NCBI RefSeq assembly: GCF_902141845.1
Contig: NZ_CABFPH010000019.1
Coordinates: forward strand, 1 to 64,000
Direction of reading: 5' to 3'
Length of the DNA: 64,000 bases
Origin: Methylobacterium symbioticum
GTDB lineage: Bacteria > Pseudomonadota > Alphaproteobacteria > Rhizobiales > Beijerinckiaceae
The position numbers and the translations under genes are program-made. Positions 1 to 9,049 of this stretch are shown here, in pieces. The notes below the pieces were generated by a model. It searched no databases, was not told the origin of the DNA, and saw nothing but the letters and a program-made list of their open reading frames with translations. How positions within the stretch are numbered: position 1 is the first letter of the stretch; every line of letters starts with the position of its first letter.

Positions 1-1537
1 CGGCGGTCGCGGTGCCGCCGGTGGCGCCGACCGCGGCGGCGGCCATGCCGGCGAGCACCGAGCGCAGGGGCGCCTCGTTGGCGCGCGCGCCGATCGAGAC
101 CGTGTTGCTCGCCCCGATCCGCGCGGTCACCGTGCTGCGCGGGTCGGTGGCGGCATCGTCGCCCTGGTACCAGATCACCGTCTTGGCCTGCGGCGTGCGG
201 GCGTAGCCGGTGGCGTTGCCGGCGCTGTCGAAGACGAGGCGGCGGGGCGCGAGGCCCGTGCTGCTCGAGCCCGCGAAGAAGTCCTCCGAGGCCCGCACCG
301 TGGCGCTGGCGCTCAGCGTGGTGTCGGCGGCGCCGCCCAGCGCGGCGCGGAGCGCGTTGGACAGGTTCTGCGCGGTCTTGGCCGGATCCGGGTCGATCGC
401 GAACTCGCTGGTCGTGCCCGCGGTGACGGAGGTTCGCGCAGTGAGCGTGATCGAGGTGGTGGTGCCGTCGTGCAGCGCGAGCTTGATGGTGACGCTGTCG
501 CCGACGACCGGGTTGGTCGGGGGCGAGCCGAGCCCCACGGTGAGGGAGGCCGGGCTGCCGCCGGTGATGTTCAGGGTGAGCCCGGGCCCGGGCGGCGTGT
601 CGGTGGTCGCCGCGCTCTGCACGCTCGCCAGGGTGCCGGGCGCGATCAGCGTGTTCAGCGCGGCCTGCGCCGCGGCCGGGTCGGCCACCACGGGGAAGGA
701 ATCGGTGTCGCCCGAGGCGGGGTTGGCCCGGGCGGTGAAGTCGATGGTCGTCTGGGTCCCGTCCGGCTGGTTGACGACGACCCGGAAGCGCTGTCCCTCG
801 GTCGGCGCCGCCGCGAAGGTGGCGGTCGCCGTGGACGCGGTCGCCGCGGTGTAGCTCGCCTGCAGCGCGCTGCCGGTCGTGGCCGGCTTCTCCGGCAGGG
901 TGAAGCCGAAATTGGCGCGGACCTCGGCGCTCGTATCCTCGGACAGGCTGAACGGGGTAACGTCCGCCGCCGACGGGGTGAGGCGGCCGAACCCGTCCGT
1001 GCCGAGATCGGCCGTCCGCTGCTCCGCGACCAGGGTCTTCAGGCCGGCGAGGCCCAGCCCGGCATCGCCGTCGAGCATCTGGTCGTAGCCGATCACCGGC
1101 GCGGTCTCGCCGTAGCGGCCGGCGAACACGTAGGTGCCTGCCGCCGACTGGTTGAGGGCGTCGATCGCCGCGGCGAGGCTGTTGCCGGCGAGCGTGCTGC
1201 TGCTGATCGTGCCGTTGGCGTTGCGCACCAGGCCGTTCTGCAGGTCGGCGTTCAGGCTGTTGCCGAGGGTGATGAACTGCGTGAGGCTGGTCGCCGCGAG
1301 GTTGGTCCGCGTCTGCGCCGCGGTGATCGCGGCGTCGTAGCCGTCGAGGGCGCTGACGGTCGCGCGCGCCGAGAGGCTGGTCGTGCGCCCGGCGCCGAGC
1401 CCGCCATAGGTCTCCGCGGCCCGGCCGGTGCCGAGCTGCGTGGTCAGCGTGTCGAGCTGGGACTTCAGATCGAGGATCTGCTGGGTGTTGCGCGTCGCGG
1501 TGTAGCTGCCCGCGGCGAAGGGTCGGATCGTGGTCAT
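1..1537 (-). CDS. flgL: Flagellar hook-associated protein 3 / flagellin-like FlgL (C-terminus outside window)
   Basis: The minus strand stays open from the ATG at 1535-1537 to the left edge, so the C-terminus is missing. The start reads MTTIRPFAAGSYTATRN, followed by a flagellin-type N-terminal helical region (about residues 10-140, including LKSQLDTLTTQLGTGRAAE) and a Thr/Ala/Ser-rich variable domain. It lies directly downstream of flgK and flgE on the same strand, which is the usual order for the hook-filament junction genes. FlgL forms the second junction layer between hook and filament. A true flagellin is the alternative, but position and a long middle domain favour FlgL. Confidence 0.85.
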   Translation of the reverse strand, partial: MTTIRPFAAGSYTATRNTQQILDLKSQLDTLTTQLGTGRAAETYGGLGAGRTTSLSARATVSALDGYDAAITAAQTRTNLAATSLTQFITLGNSLNADLQNGLVRNANGTISSSTLAGNSLAAAIDALNQSAAGTYVFAGRYGETAPVIGYDQMLDGDAGLGLAGLKTLVAEQRTADLGTDGFGRLTPSAADVTPFSLSEDTSAEVRANFGFTLPEKPATTGSALQASYTAATASTATATFAAAPTEGQRFRVVVNQPDGTQTTIDFTARANPASGDTDSFPVVADPAAAQAALNTLIAPGTLASVQSAATTDTPPGPGLTLNITGGSPASLTVGLGSPPTNPVVGDSVTIKLALHDGTTTSITLTARTSVTAGTTSEFAIDPDPAKTAQNLSNALRAALGGAADTTLSASATVRASEDFFAGSSSTGLAPRRLVFDSAGNATGYARTPQAKTVIWYQGDDAATDPRSTVTARIGASNTVSIGARANEAPLRSVLAGMAAAAVGATGGTATA

Positions 1538-1601
1538 GGCCGGGGCCCTCTCGGGAGGGAGGAATCGAGGTCAGGCGGACGCTGCGCGGATCCGTGCATG
1601 G

Positions 1602-3485
1602 TCAGAGCCTCAGCAGGGTGTCGAGCATGTCCCGGGCGGCCGTCAGCACCCGGGCATTGGCGCTGTAGGCCTGCTGCAGCGAGATCAGGTTGGCCATCTC
1701 CTCGTCCACGCTCACGCCCGCGCTGGTGGCGAACCGGCCCTGCGCCGTGGAGAGGGCGACGCTCTGGCCGTCGTCGAGGGTCTTGGCCTGATCGGCCGCG
1801 GCCCCCTGTGCGGCGATGATGTCCTGTGCGAAGCCGGCCACGGTGGTGGTGTGGGGGGCCGAGATGCCGCCGATGCCGCTCGACGACGAGAAGGTGATCT
1901 GCGCACTCGTCAGCGCGTCGTAGAGGAAGTTCGCCCGCGTGCCGTCCGTGCCCGTGCCGGCGGCGTTGCTCGCGGTGAGCACCGCGGTCTTGGCGCTGAC
2001 GGCCGGGTTGATGGTGAGGCGCTGGGCGAGGCCGGTCGCTTGCGCGCCCGCATCGAGCGAGCCGGTGATGAGCTTGTTGCCGGACCCGTCCACGAACAGC
2101 GCGATCTGCGGATAGGCGCCGGTCAGGTCGGTCGCGGAAGTCGGAAGCGTGATCGTGGCGCTCGCCCCGGTCACCTTCGTGCCGGACGAGCCGGTGACCG
2201 TGATGGCGGCGGAGCCGCCGCTCGCCGTGAGGGTCGGGATCCGCGAGGCCGGATAGCCCTGCGCCGTCGCCCGGGTCGCGACCGCGTTGAGGGCCTCCTG
2301 GATCTTGGCGGCATAGGTGGCGGCGCCGCCCGAGATGTCGAAGGTCTGGGCGAAGGCGGTGGCGTCGTCGGTGAGCTTCGGATCGACCGGGGCGCTCCCC
2401 TTGTTCGAGGCGACGAGCACGACGTTGCGCACCGATCCGTCCGGCAGGGTCACCGGCAGGGTCAGGCTGTTGCCGGCCTGGATGCCGGAGAGGTCGATCG
2501 TCGCCGCCGTCCCGCTGACCGTGCCCGTCACGGTCTTGTCGGTCATGGCGCTGGCAAGCCCGCCGGCGAGGTCGTCGAGCTGGCGCTGCACCTGGGGCAG
2601 CACGCTGTCGCGCAATTCGAGCTGCGCCGCCATGCTGCCGGAGCGCAGCACGCCCGGCGCACCGAGATCGATCGAGCCGCTGCCCGGCATGGTGGCGGTG
2701 ATGGTGCCGACGCTGCGGGTGGCGGAATCGGTGCTGTAGGCCGAGTTGGGGCCGAGGCTGGAGCGGGCATCGAAGGTCAGCGCGGCGGCGTTGCCGCGGT
2801 CGACCAGGGTCACGCCGGTCCCGGTCATCAGCGTGACGGTGCCGTCGCGCTGGGAGACCGCCTGCACGTCCATGTAGGCGGAGAGCTGCGTGATCTGCTG
2901 GTCGCGCTGGTCCTCCAGGTCGGCGCGCGCCGCCGGGTCGCTGGTCCCCTGGATCTTCAGGTTGAGGCCGGCGATGCCGCTGAGGAGCGTGGAGGCCGAG
3001 CGGGTATCGGTGGCGAGCTGGCTCTCGATGCCGGTGCGCAGGTCCTGCACGCCGCTCGCCATGGCGTTGATCCCGGAGGCGAGCGCCGAGGCGGCATCGA
3101 CCACGTTGCTGCGCGCGGCCGAGGCGGTGGGGTTCGCGGCCAGCGTCTGCAGGGAGAGCGTGAAGCCGTTCACGAGCCCGTCGAGGGCCGTGGCGCCGCC
3201 GGGGGTGCCGAACAGCCGGTCGATCTGCGCCGCGACCTCGGCCCGGGTGGCGGTGTAGCCGGAGCCCGCGGTCTCCAGGCGCAGCTGCTTCAGGGCGGCC
3301 GCGTCGAAGCTGCGCGCGACCGCGCCGGTCGCGACCGAGCTGTTGCCGAGCCCGGCGACCGTGGTCAGCGTCCGCTTGGTGTAGCCGGCGGTGCCCGCAT
3401 TGGCGACGTTCTGGGAGACGATCCCGATCGCCGCCTGCGTCGCCTTGAGGCCCGCCGTGGCCGTGGACAATGCGCTCAGGGTCAT
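1602..3485 (-). CDS. flgK: Flagellar hook-associated protein 1 (FlgK)
   Basis: This 627-residue protein begins with the rod/hook family signature (MTLSALSTATAGLKATQAAI, then VSQNVANAGTAGYTKR), which forms the N-terminal axial helix. It ends with the matching C-terminal helix (EEMANLISLQQAYSANARVL), which is typical of flagellar axial proteins. The long Ala/Thr/Gly-rich middle matches FlgK. It is exported by the flagellar type III apparatus and forms the first junction ring on the hook. It sits between flgE (67 bp upstream) and flgL (64 bp downstream), probably in one transcript. Confidence 0.93.
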   Translation of the reverse strand: MTLSALSTATAGLKATQAAIGIVSQNVANAGTAGYTKRTLTTVAGLGNSSVATGAVARSFDAAALKQLRLETAGSGYTATRAEVAAQIDRLFGTPGGATALDGLVNGFTLSLQTLAANPTASAARSNVVDAASALASGINAMASGVQDLRTGIESQLATDTRSASTLLSGIAGLNLKIQGTSDPAARADLEDQRDQQITQLSAYMDVQAVSQRDGTVTLMTGTGVTLVDRGNAAALTFDARSSLGPNSAYSTDSATRSVGTITATMPGSGSIDLGAPGVLRSGSMAAQLELRDSVLPQVQRQLDDLAGGLASAMTDKTVTGTVSGTAATIDLSGIQAGNSLTLPVTLPDGSVRNVVLVASNKGSAPVDPKLTDDATAFAQTFDISGGAATYAAKIQEALNAVATRATAQGYPASRIPTLTASGGSAAITVTGSSGTKVTGASATITLPTSATDLTGAYPQIALFVDGSGNKLITGSLDAGAQATGLAQRLTINPAVSAKTAVLTASNAAGTGTDGTRANFLYDALTSAQITFSSSSGIGGISAPHTTTVAGFAQDIIAAQGAAADQAKTLDDGQSVALSTAQGRFATSAGVSVDEEMANLISLQQAYSANARVLTAARDMLDTLLRL

Positions 3486-3552
3486 CCTGCCGCCTCCAGC
3501 CCCTCACGGTGCGACCGCGCGTCCGGCGGAGCCCTCCGGTCCCGCGGCGGCA

Positions 3553-4950
3553 TCAGCGAATGACGTTGAGCAGATCGGACATCATCTGCTGCGCGGTCGA
3601 CATGACCCGCGTGTTCGCAGAGTACGCCTGCTGGGTTACGATCATCTTAGAGAACTCATCGGCAATGTCGGTGTTGGACTGCTCGATGTTGCTGCCCACG
3701 ACGATCGAGCCGCCGAGTCCGGCAAGCGGCGTCCCGGATTCCGAGGTCTGCGCGAAGTTGCCGCCGGATTCGACCTTCAGCGCATCGGGATTGGCGAAGC
3801 GCGCGATGCCGATATTGGCGAGCGCCTTGACCGATCCGTTGGAGAAGGTGCCGAGGATCTGGCCGGTCTCCGACACGGCGATGTCGTTGAGCGTGCCGGC
3901 GGCGAAGCCGTCCTGACTCAGGGCATTGGTGGTCGCCGCCCCGGCGGTCGAGGCGTATTGCGTCAGCGTGGTCTTGTCGAAGGCCAGCTTCACCGTGCCG
4001 AGATTGGTGCCGTTCACGGTCAGGTCCGTAAGCGGCAGGCTGCCGCTCGAGGGCTGCAGCAGCTGGCCGGCCGCGTCGAAGGTCACGCCGGTGCCGGCGT
4101 TGATCCAGTCGGACTTGTTGTTCGCGACCGTGGTGTCCGAGGCGTAGAACAGGTTCCAGACCGCCGGCGTCGCGGCGGTGGCGTCCTGGATCTTGGCCCA
4201 GCGCGTGGTCAGCGTCACCGGCGCGCCGTTGTCGGTATAGAGCGTCAGCGTCGGGCCGGCGATGCTGTGGTCGATGAAGTCGCTGGCGGTGGTCGTGGTC
4301 GTGGTATCCGCAGCCACCTTCTGGCCCGTGGTGTTGGAGCCGTCCGTGCTGGTCACCAGCGTCGTCGTGCCGGCCGGCGCGTAGAGGGCCGAGGTAGAGC
4401 TCGCCGAGGCGTTGGTCTTGGGCGTCGAGGGCAGGTTAGCGCCATAGGTGATCGTCGTGCTGCGTTTGGCCGCCAGCGTCGTGTTGGTGATCTGGATCGC
4501 GCCGGACGCGCCGACCTGGCCCGTGGCCGGATCGATGTTCTGGCCCTGCAGGTAGCTGCCGGCGCCGTTGACGAGGTAGCCGCTCTTGTCGAGGGTGAAG
4601 TCGCCGCGCCGCGTGTAAAGGTTCTGCCCGGTGAAGGTCGCCTGGTTGTTGGCGTCGCCGGTTCGCTGCTGCACCACGAAGAAGCCGTCGCCGCGCAGCG
4701 CCATGTTGGTCGCCACGTTGGTGGCGGTGATGTTGCCCTGCAGCGTGTTGGTGAGCTGGGACTGGGCGAGCACCGTGCCGGCCACCTCGCGGGTCCGGGA
4801 ATTCTCGGCGATCAGGTCCTCGAAGCTGGTGTCGATGCGCTTGAAGCCCGTCGTCTGCGAGTTCGCGATGTTTCCGGAGATGTTGCTGATCGCGTAGGAT
4901 TGCGCCTTCAGGCCGGAGACCGACGTCTGCAGCGCCGAGAAGATGTCCAT
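3553..4950 (-). CDS. flgE: Flagellar hook protein FlgE
   Basis: A 465-residue hook subunit. The chosen start (ATG 4948-4950) gives MDIFSALQTSVSGLKAQSYA followed by ISGNIANSQTTGFKR, the standard N-terminal motif of hook proteins; an upstream ATG at 4995 would add 15 unrelated residues. A central FlgE D2-like part carries MALRGDGFFVVQQ, and the end (DEFSKMIVTQQAYSANTRVM) is the conserved C-terminal axial helix. It is first in the flgE-flgK-flgL run, and polymerises outside the cell into the flexible hook. Confidence 0.93.
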   Translation of the reverse strand: MDIFSALQTSVSGLKAQSYAISNISGNIANSQTTGFKRIDTSFEDLIAENSRTREVAGTVLAQSQLTNTLQGNITATNVATNMALRGDGFFVVQQRTGDANNQATFTGQNLYTRRGDFTLDKSGYLVNGAGSYLQGQNIDPATGQVGASGAIQITNTTLAAKRSTTITYGANLPSTPKTNASASSTSALYAPAGTTTLVTSTDGSNTTGQKVAADTTTTTTASDFIDHSIAGPTLTLYTDNGAPVTLTTRWAKIQDATAATPAVWNLFYASDTTVANNKSDWINAGTGVTFDAAGQLLQPSSGSLPLTDLTVNGTNLGTVKLAFDKTTLTQYASTAGAATTNALSQDGFAAGTLNDIAVSETGQILGTFSNGSVKALANIGIARFANPDALKVESGGNFAQTSESGTPLAGLGGSIVVGSNIEQSNTDIADEFSKMIVTQQAYSANTRVMSTAQQMMSDLLNVIR

Positions 4951-5181
4951 GAGGGTCCGTCCCCGTGAGCGTGACCGCGCATGGCAGTCGTTCACGGGGA
5001 CGCCGCAACCGGCGTGCCAGCGTCAAGCCCTTGAAATCATTGAGACCCGCCCGGCCGCACCGGCAGGAATCGACCCGGCGGTCCCGGATCCCCCGGCAGA
5101 ATGTGCCGGGTCGCGGGCGCGTTTACGCACCGTTATCGAGGGCCGGCCTAGGGTCCGCGCGGGTACCGTAGGATACTCGCC

Positions 5182-5649
5182 ATGCGCGCCAAGAGGACGA
5201 GTCTCGTCCACCTGATCTACTTCTCGCGGCTGAACCTGTCCTCGGACCCGCAGCTGCGCGCCAGCCAGATCGCCGACATCACCCGTCAGGCGCAGAAGAA
5301 GAACGAGTTCTCGGTGATCACGAGCTTCCTGCTCGTCGATCAGAATTTCGCCGCCCAGATCATCGAGGGCGAGCGCACCTCCGTGCACGAGACCTTCAAC
5401 CGCATCGCCGAGGACCAGCGCCACCGCGACGTGCAGATCTGCGAGTGGCGCGAGATCACGAAGCGCGAATTCGTGAACTCGTTCAAGTGCGTGGTGCGCG
5501 GTCCCGCGACCGAGGCGCAGTTCGCCAAATCCAACCTGCTGCCGATGTTCCAGCGCGGCACCCCGAAGGCGAGCGCGATCCACGCGCTCGCGATCGCCCA
5601 GCAATCCGAAGCGATGTCCAAACAGGGCATCGACCACCTGTTCATCTAG
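5182..5649 (+). CDS. BLUF-domain blue-light photoreceptor
   Basis: A 155-residue protein consisting mainly of one BLUF (sensor of blue light using FAD) domain at residues about 8-100. The three residues that contact the flavin are in place: Tyr13 (LIYFSR), Asn41 (KKNEF) and Gln59 (FAAQIIEGE). No output domain is fused, so it belongs to the short BLUF proteins that signal through a partner. It is divergent from the flagellar operon and 89 bp upstream of a CheY-like response regulator on the same strand. An AGGA ribosome-binding site precedes the ATG. A role in light control of motility is plausible from context but not shown. Confidence 0.88.
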   Translation: MRAKRTSLVHLIYFSRLNLSSDPQLRASQIADITRQAQKKNEFSVITSFLLVDQNFAAQIIEGERTSVHETFNRIAEDQRHRDVQICEWREITKREFVNSFKCVVRGPATEAQFAKSNLLPMFQRGTPKASAIHALAIAQQSEAMSKQGIDHLFI

Positions 5650-5738
5650 AGTCCCTGCATGGAAACCGGGCATCCACGTTTGCGCGCCATGCTGGCCTGG
5701 ACTGCCCCTTCCGCCTGGTCCGATACGGCGATTGACCC

Positions 5739-6191
5739 ATGAGCGACACTCCTCCGATCCTCGTCGTCGATGACCAGGAAAAGCTCCTGCGCCTCGTCGT
5801 CATGCTCATGAACCGGATCGGGTTTCCCGAGGTCGAGGGCGTGACGAGCGGGCCCGAGGCCCTGGAGCGCCTGCGCGAGCGCCGCTACGCCCTGGTGATC
5901 AGCGACCTTGAGATGGAGCCGATGGACGGCATCGCGCTGCTGCGCGAGATCCGCGCCGACGACGACCTGATGAACACCCCCTTCATCCTGACCGAGGCGT
6001 CGTTCGACTTCGAGGACATCAACGTGGCGCACCAGGCGGGTGCCGACGCCTTCATCCTGAAGCCGTTCGACATGGCGGTGCTGAAGACCAAGCTGAAGCA
6101 GGTGCTGAACTCGAAGCCGCGCAAGCGCGAGGCGCCGGTGGCGGCGGAGTCGAGCCTGAGCAACGACTTCCCGATGCTCGGCAAGTTCTGA
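5739..6191 (+). CDS. Single-domain response regulator (CheY-like)
   Basis: A 150-residue receiver domain with the acidic pair Asp11/Asp12 (VVDDQEK), the phosphoacceptor Asp56 (VISDLEMEPMDG), a Thr in the switch position (ILTEAS) and the conserved Lys in ILKPF. The C-terminal tail (about residues 125-150) is short and has no DNA-binding domain, so output must come from protein interaction. It is downstream of the BLUF gene and near the flagellar genes, which fits chemotaxis or light signalling, but no histidine kinase is in view. Confidence 0.9.
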   Translation: MSDTPPILVVDDQEKLLRLVVMLMNRIGFPEVEGVTSGPEALERLRERRYALVISDLEMEPMDGIALLREIRADDDLMNTPFILTEASFDFEDINVAHQAGADAFILKPFDMAVLKTKLKQVLNSKPRKREAPVAAESSLSNDFPMLGKF

Positions 6192-6276
6192 GGGGCGGTC
6201 GCGCGGACGGGACCGGCCCCGGTGCGGAGATCCGGCGCCGCGAAGCCCGATCCGGACCCGCAGCGCGCGAGGCCCG

Positions 6277-7896
6277 TCAGGCCGCGCGCTTCTGGTAGTC
6301 CTTGATGTCGGTGAAGCGCACCGCCGGATAGCGCTCCTCCTCGTAGCGCAGCGAGAAGGCGGTGCTCGCCATGAAGACCGGGGCCCCGTCGAGGTCGCGC
6401 GCCATGCTGGAGCCGTGGCTGTCCACGAACTTGTCGAGCTCGACATCCGAATCCGACGAGACCCAGCGGCAGACCGAGAAGCGCGAGGTCTCGTAGTCGA
6501 TCGGCAGGCCGTACTCGGCGGCGAGGCGCTCCTTCAGCACGTCGAGCTGCAGCGCGCCGACCACGCCGACGATGGCCTGGGAGCCGTCCTGCGGCACGAA
6601 GACCTGCACCACGCCCTCCTCGCCCATCTGCTGGAGCGCCTCCTTCAGCTTCTTGGCCTTCATCGCGTCGGTGAGCTTGATCCGGCGCAGGATCTCCGGG
6701 GCGAAGCTCGGCACGCCGCGGAAGCGCAGATCCTCGCCCTCGGTGAGCGTGTCGCCGATGCGCAGCGTGCCGTGGTTCGGGATGCCGACCACGTCGCCGG
6801 CATAGGCCTCGTCGGCGATGGCCCGGTCCTGGGCGAAGAAGAATTGCGGCGCCGAGAGCGACATCGGCTTGCCGGTGCGCACCAGCTTGGCCTTCATGCC
6901 GCGCCGCAACTGCCCCGAGCAGACGCGCATGAAGGCGATGCGGTCGCGGTGGTTCGGATCCATGTTCGCCTGGATCTTGAAGACGAAGCCGGTCATCTTC
7001 GGCTCGGTCGGCTCCACGGCGCGCTTGTCGGCCTCCTGGCCGCGCGGCGGCGGCGCGAAGCGGGCGAGCCCGTCGATGAGGTCGCGCACGCCGAAGTTGC
7101 GCAGGGCCGAGCCGAAGAAGACCGGCGTCAGGTGGCCCTCGCGGAAGGCCGTGAGGTCGAAGGTCTTGAGGCCGCCCTCGGCGAGCTCGACCTCCTCGCG
7201 CCACGCGTCGGCCGCCCCGTTCTCGGTGAGCAGGCTGTCGAAGAGCGGGTCGGCGGGGCCCGAGACGGCGATCGTGCCGGCATCGTCCGCGGCGTCGAGC
7301 CGGCGCACGCGGTTGCCGCCGAGCTCGTAGGTGCCGGCGAAGTTGCGCCCGAGCCCGATCGGCCAGGTGACGGGGGCGACGTCGAGGGCCAGCGTCTTCT
7401 CGATCTCGTCGAGGGTCTCGAACGGGTCGCGCGCCTCGCGGTCGAGCTTGTTCACGAAGGTGACGATCGGGATGTCGCGGAGGCGGCAGACCTCGAACAG
7501 CTTGCGCGTGCGCGCCTCGATACCCTTCGCGGCATCGATCACCATCACGGCCGAATCGACCGCGGTGAGCGTGCGGTAAGTGTCTTCCGAGAAATCCTCG
7601 TGCCCCGGCGTATCGAGGAGATTGAAGACGCAATCCCCATACTCAAACGTCATCACCGAAGTGACAACTGAGATGCCGCGTTCCTTCTCAATACCCATCC
7701 AATCCGAGCGTGTCGAGACGCGATTACGCTTCGCCTTGACCTCGCCGGCGAGCTGGATGGCCCCTCCGAACAGGAGAAGCTTCTCGGTGAGCGTGGTCTT
7801 GCCCGCATCCGGGTGCGAGATGATCGCGAAGGTCCGCCGCCGGGCGACGGGATCCGCCTTCGCAGCGTCGGACGGGGTCTGTGTCTGCATCAGCAT
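6277..7896 (-). CDS. prfC: Peptide chain release factor 3 (RF3, translational GTPase)
   Basis: A full-length 539-residue RF3. The G-domain motifs are all visible: P-loop SHPDAGKTT (about residue 28), the switch region ending in ERGISV, DTPGHEDFSE and FVNKLDRE. The following domains match the EF-G-like RF3 C-terminus (for example LKERLAAEYGLP). RF3 uses GTP to recycle RF1/RF2 from the ribosome after peptide release. The reading starts MLMQTQTP; a second in-frame ATG two codons later is equally possible. Its stop codon sits in a GC-rich inverted repeat (around 6265-6290) that may terminate it. Confidence 0.96.
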   Translation of the reverse strand: MLMQTQTPSDAAKADPVARRRTFAIISHPDAGKTTLTEKLLLFGGAIQLAGEVKAKRNRVSTRSDWMGIEKERGISVVTSVMTFEYGDCVFNLLDTPGHEDFSEDTYRTLTAVDSAVMVIDAAKGIEARTRKLFEVCRLRDIPIVTFVNKLDREARDPFETLDEIEKTLALDVAPVTWPIGLGRNFAGTYELGGNRVRRLDAADDAGTIAVSGPADPLFDSLLTENGAADAWREEVELAEGGLKTFDLTAFREGHLTPVFFGSALRNFGVRDLIDGLARFAPPPRGQEADKRAVEPTEPKMTGFVFKIQANMDPNHRDRIAFMRVCSGQLRRGMKAKLVRTGKPMSLSAPQFFFAQDRAIADEAYAGDVVGIPNHGTLRIGDTLTEGEDLRFRGVPSFAPEILRRIKLTDAMKAKKLKEALQQMGEEGVVQVFVPQDGSQAIVGVVGALQLDVLKERLAAEYGLPIDYETSRFSVCRWVSSDSDVELDKFVDSHGSSMARDLDGAPVFMASTAFSLRYEEERYPAVRFTDIKDYQKRAA

Positions 7897-8027
7897 GGCG
7901 GGCTCGGGGACCGTGCGGGCGCACGGCTCGGTCGGTTCGGTGGCTGCGGAAATGGCGGGCCGGGGCGCAGACCGGCGATCGGGCGCATGTAAGCCGATCG
8001 GCCCGGAATCGCAAAAGGACGGGCGCT

Positions 8028-8771
8028 TCAGCCGCGCCCAAGGAAGGGCATCCGCGTTGCCGCGATGGTCAGGAAGGGCACGTTGGCGGAGAGCGGGAGA
8101 CCGGCCATGTAGACGACGGCCTCGGCCACGTGGCGCGCCTCCATCATCGGCTCCGGCCGGAACGAGCCGTCAGCCTGGAGCATGCCCTTGGCGAAATCCT
8201 GCGTCATCTCCGTCGCGGCATTGCCGATGTCGATCTGGCCGCAGGCGATGTCGTGCGCCCGCCCATCGAGCGCGGTGGCCTTGGTCAGACCCGTCAACGC
8301 GTGCTTGGTGGCGGCGTAGGGCGCCGAGTGCGGCCGCGGCACCTGGGCCGAGATCGAGCCGTTGTTGATGATGCGCCCGCCGCGAGGATCCTGGGCCTTC
8401 ATCTGGCGGAAGGCGGCTCGGGTACAGAGGAAGACTCCGGTCAGATTCACCGCGAGGCTCGCGTCCCAATCCTCGAGCGTGAGGGCGTCGATCGGTGCGG
8501 ACCGCGGGAAGATGCCGGCGTTGTTGAACAGCACGTCGAGGCGGCCGAACTGCGCCACCGCCGCCGCGAACAGGGCTTCGACCTCTGCCTCGTCGGTCAC
8601 GTTCGTCGGCACGGGAAGCGCCGCCGCCCCGATCTCGGCGGCGACCGCCTCCAACGCATCGCGCCGCCGCCCGGCAAGCACGATCGCGAAGCCCGCCGCG
8701 GCGAGGCCGAGTGCCACGGCACGCCCGATCCCGGACCCTGCCCCCGTCACCATCGCGACACGCCGCGCCAT
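8028..8771 (-). CDS. Short-chain dehydrogenase/reductase (SDR)
   Basis: A 247-residue classical SDR starting [17 protein letters not shown], with the TGxxxGxG nucleotide-binding loop, NNAG at about residue 83, an active-site Ser (NNGSISAQ) and YAATK for the catalytic Tyr and Lys. The substrate cannot be told from sequence. A longer in-frame reading to 9023 exists, but its extra residues are the tRNA-Gln gene read backwards, so the ATG at 8769-8771 with a GGAGAGAGG ribosome-binding site is preferred. It is the last core gene before the island. Confidence 0.88.
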   Translation of the reverse strand: MARRVAMVTGAGSGIGRAVALGLAAAGFAIVLAGRRRDALEAVAAEIGAAALPVPTNVTDEAEVEALFAAAVAQFGRLDVLFNNAGIFPRSAPIDALTLEDWDASLAVNLTGVFLCTRAAFRQMKAQDPRGGRIINNGSISAQVPRPHSAPYAATKHALTGLTKATALDGRAHDIACGQIDIGNAATEMTQDFAKGMLQADGSFRPEPMMEARHVAEAVVYMAGLPLSANVPFLTIAATRMPFLGRG

Positions 8772-8854
8772 CCGGACCTCTCTCCGACCTGCATTGCCGT
8801 GCTCATAGCTGTTGCCAGGGAGCGGATCCACGGCTAGACAGCCCGGGCTCCCGG

Positions 8855-8929
<75 letters not shown>

Positions 8930-9049
8930 AAGTCTCAAGATTCTCAGCCGACCGTTGATTCTCCGGCTGTTTTCGGACCCGCCCGGGCCGACCGCTCCGT
9001 CCAGGTCCACTCGGGAGGTCCACTTGTCTGGACGGCAGGGATTCCTGCC

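Noticed and set aside
210..4968. Long plus-strand open frames opposite the flagellar genes
   Set aside because: They are Arg/Gly-rich or low-information translations antisense to clear flgE, flgK and flgL genes; high GC content alone keeps them open.
6415..7671. 418-codon plus-strand frame opposite prfC
   Set aside because: Antisense to a complete RF3 gene, with no domain and no ribosome-binding site.
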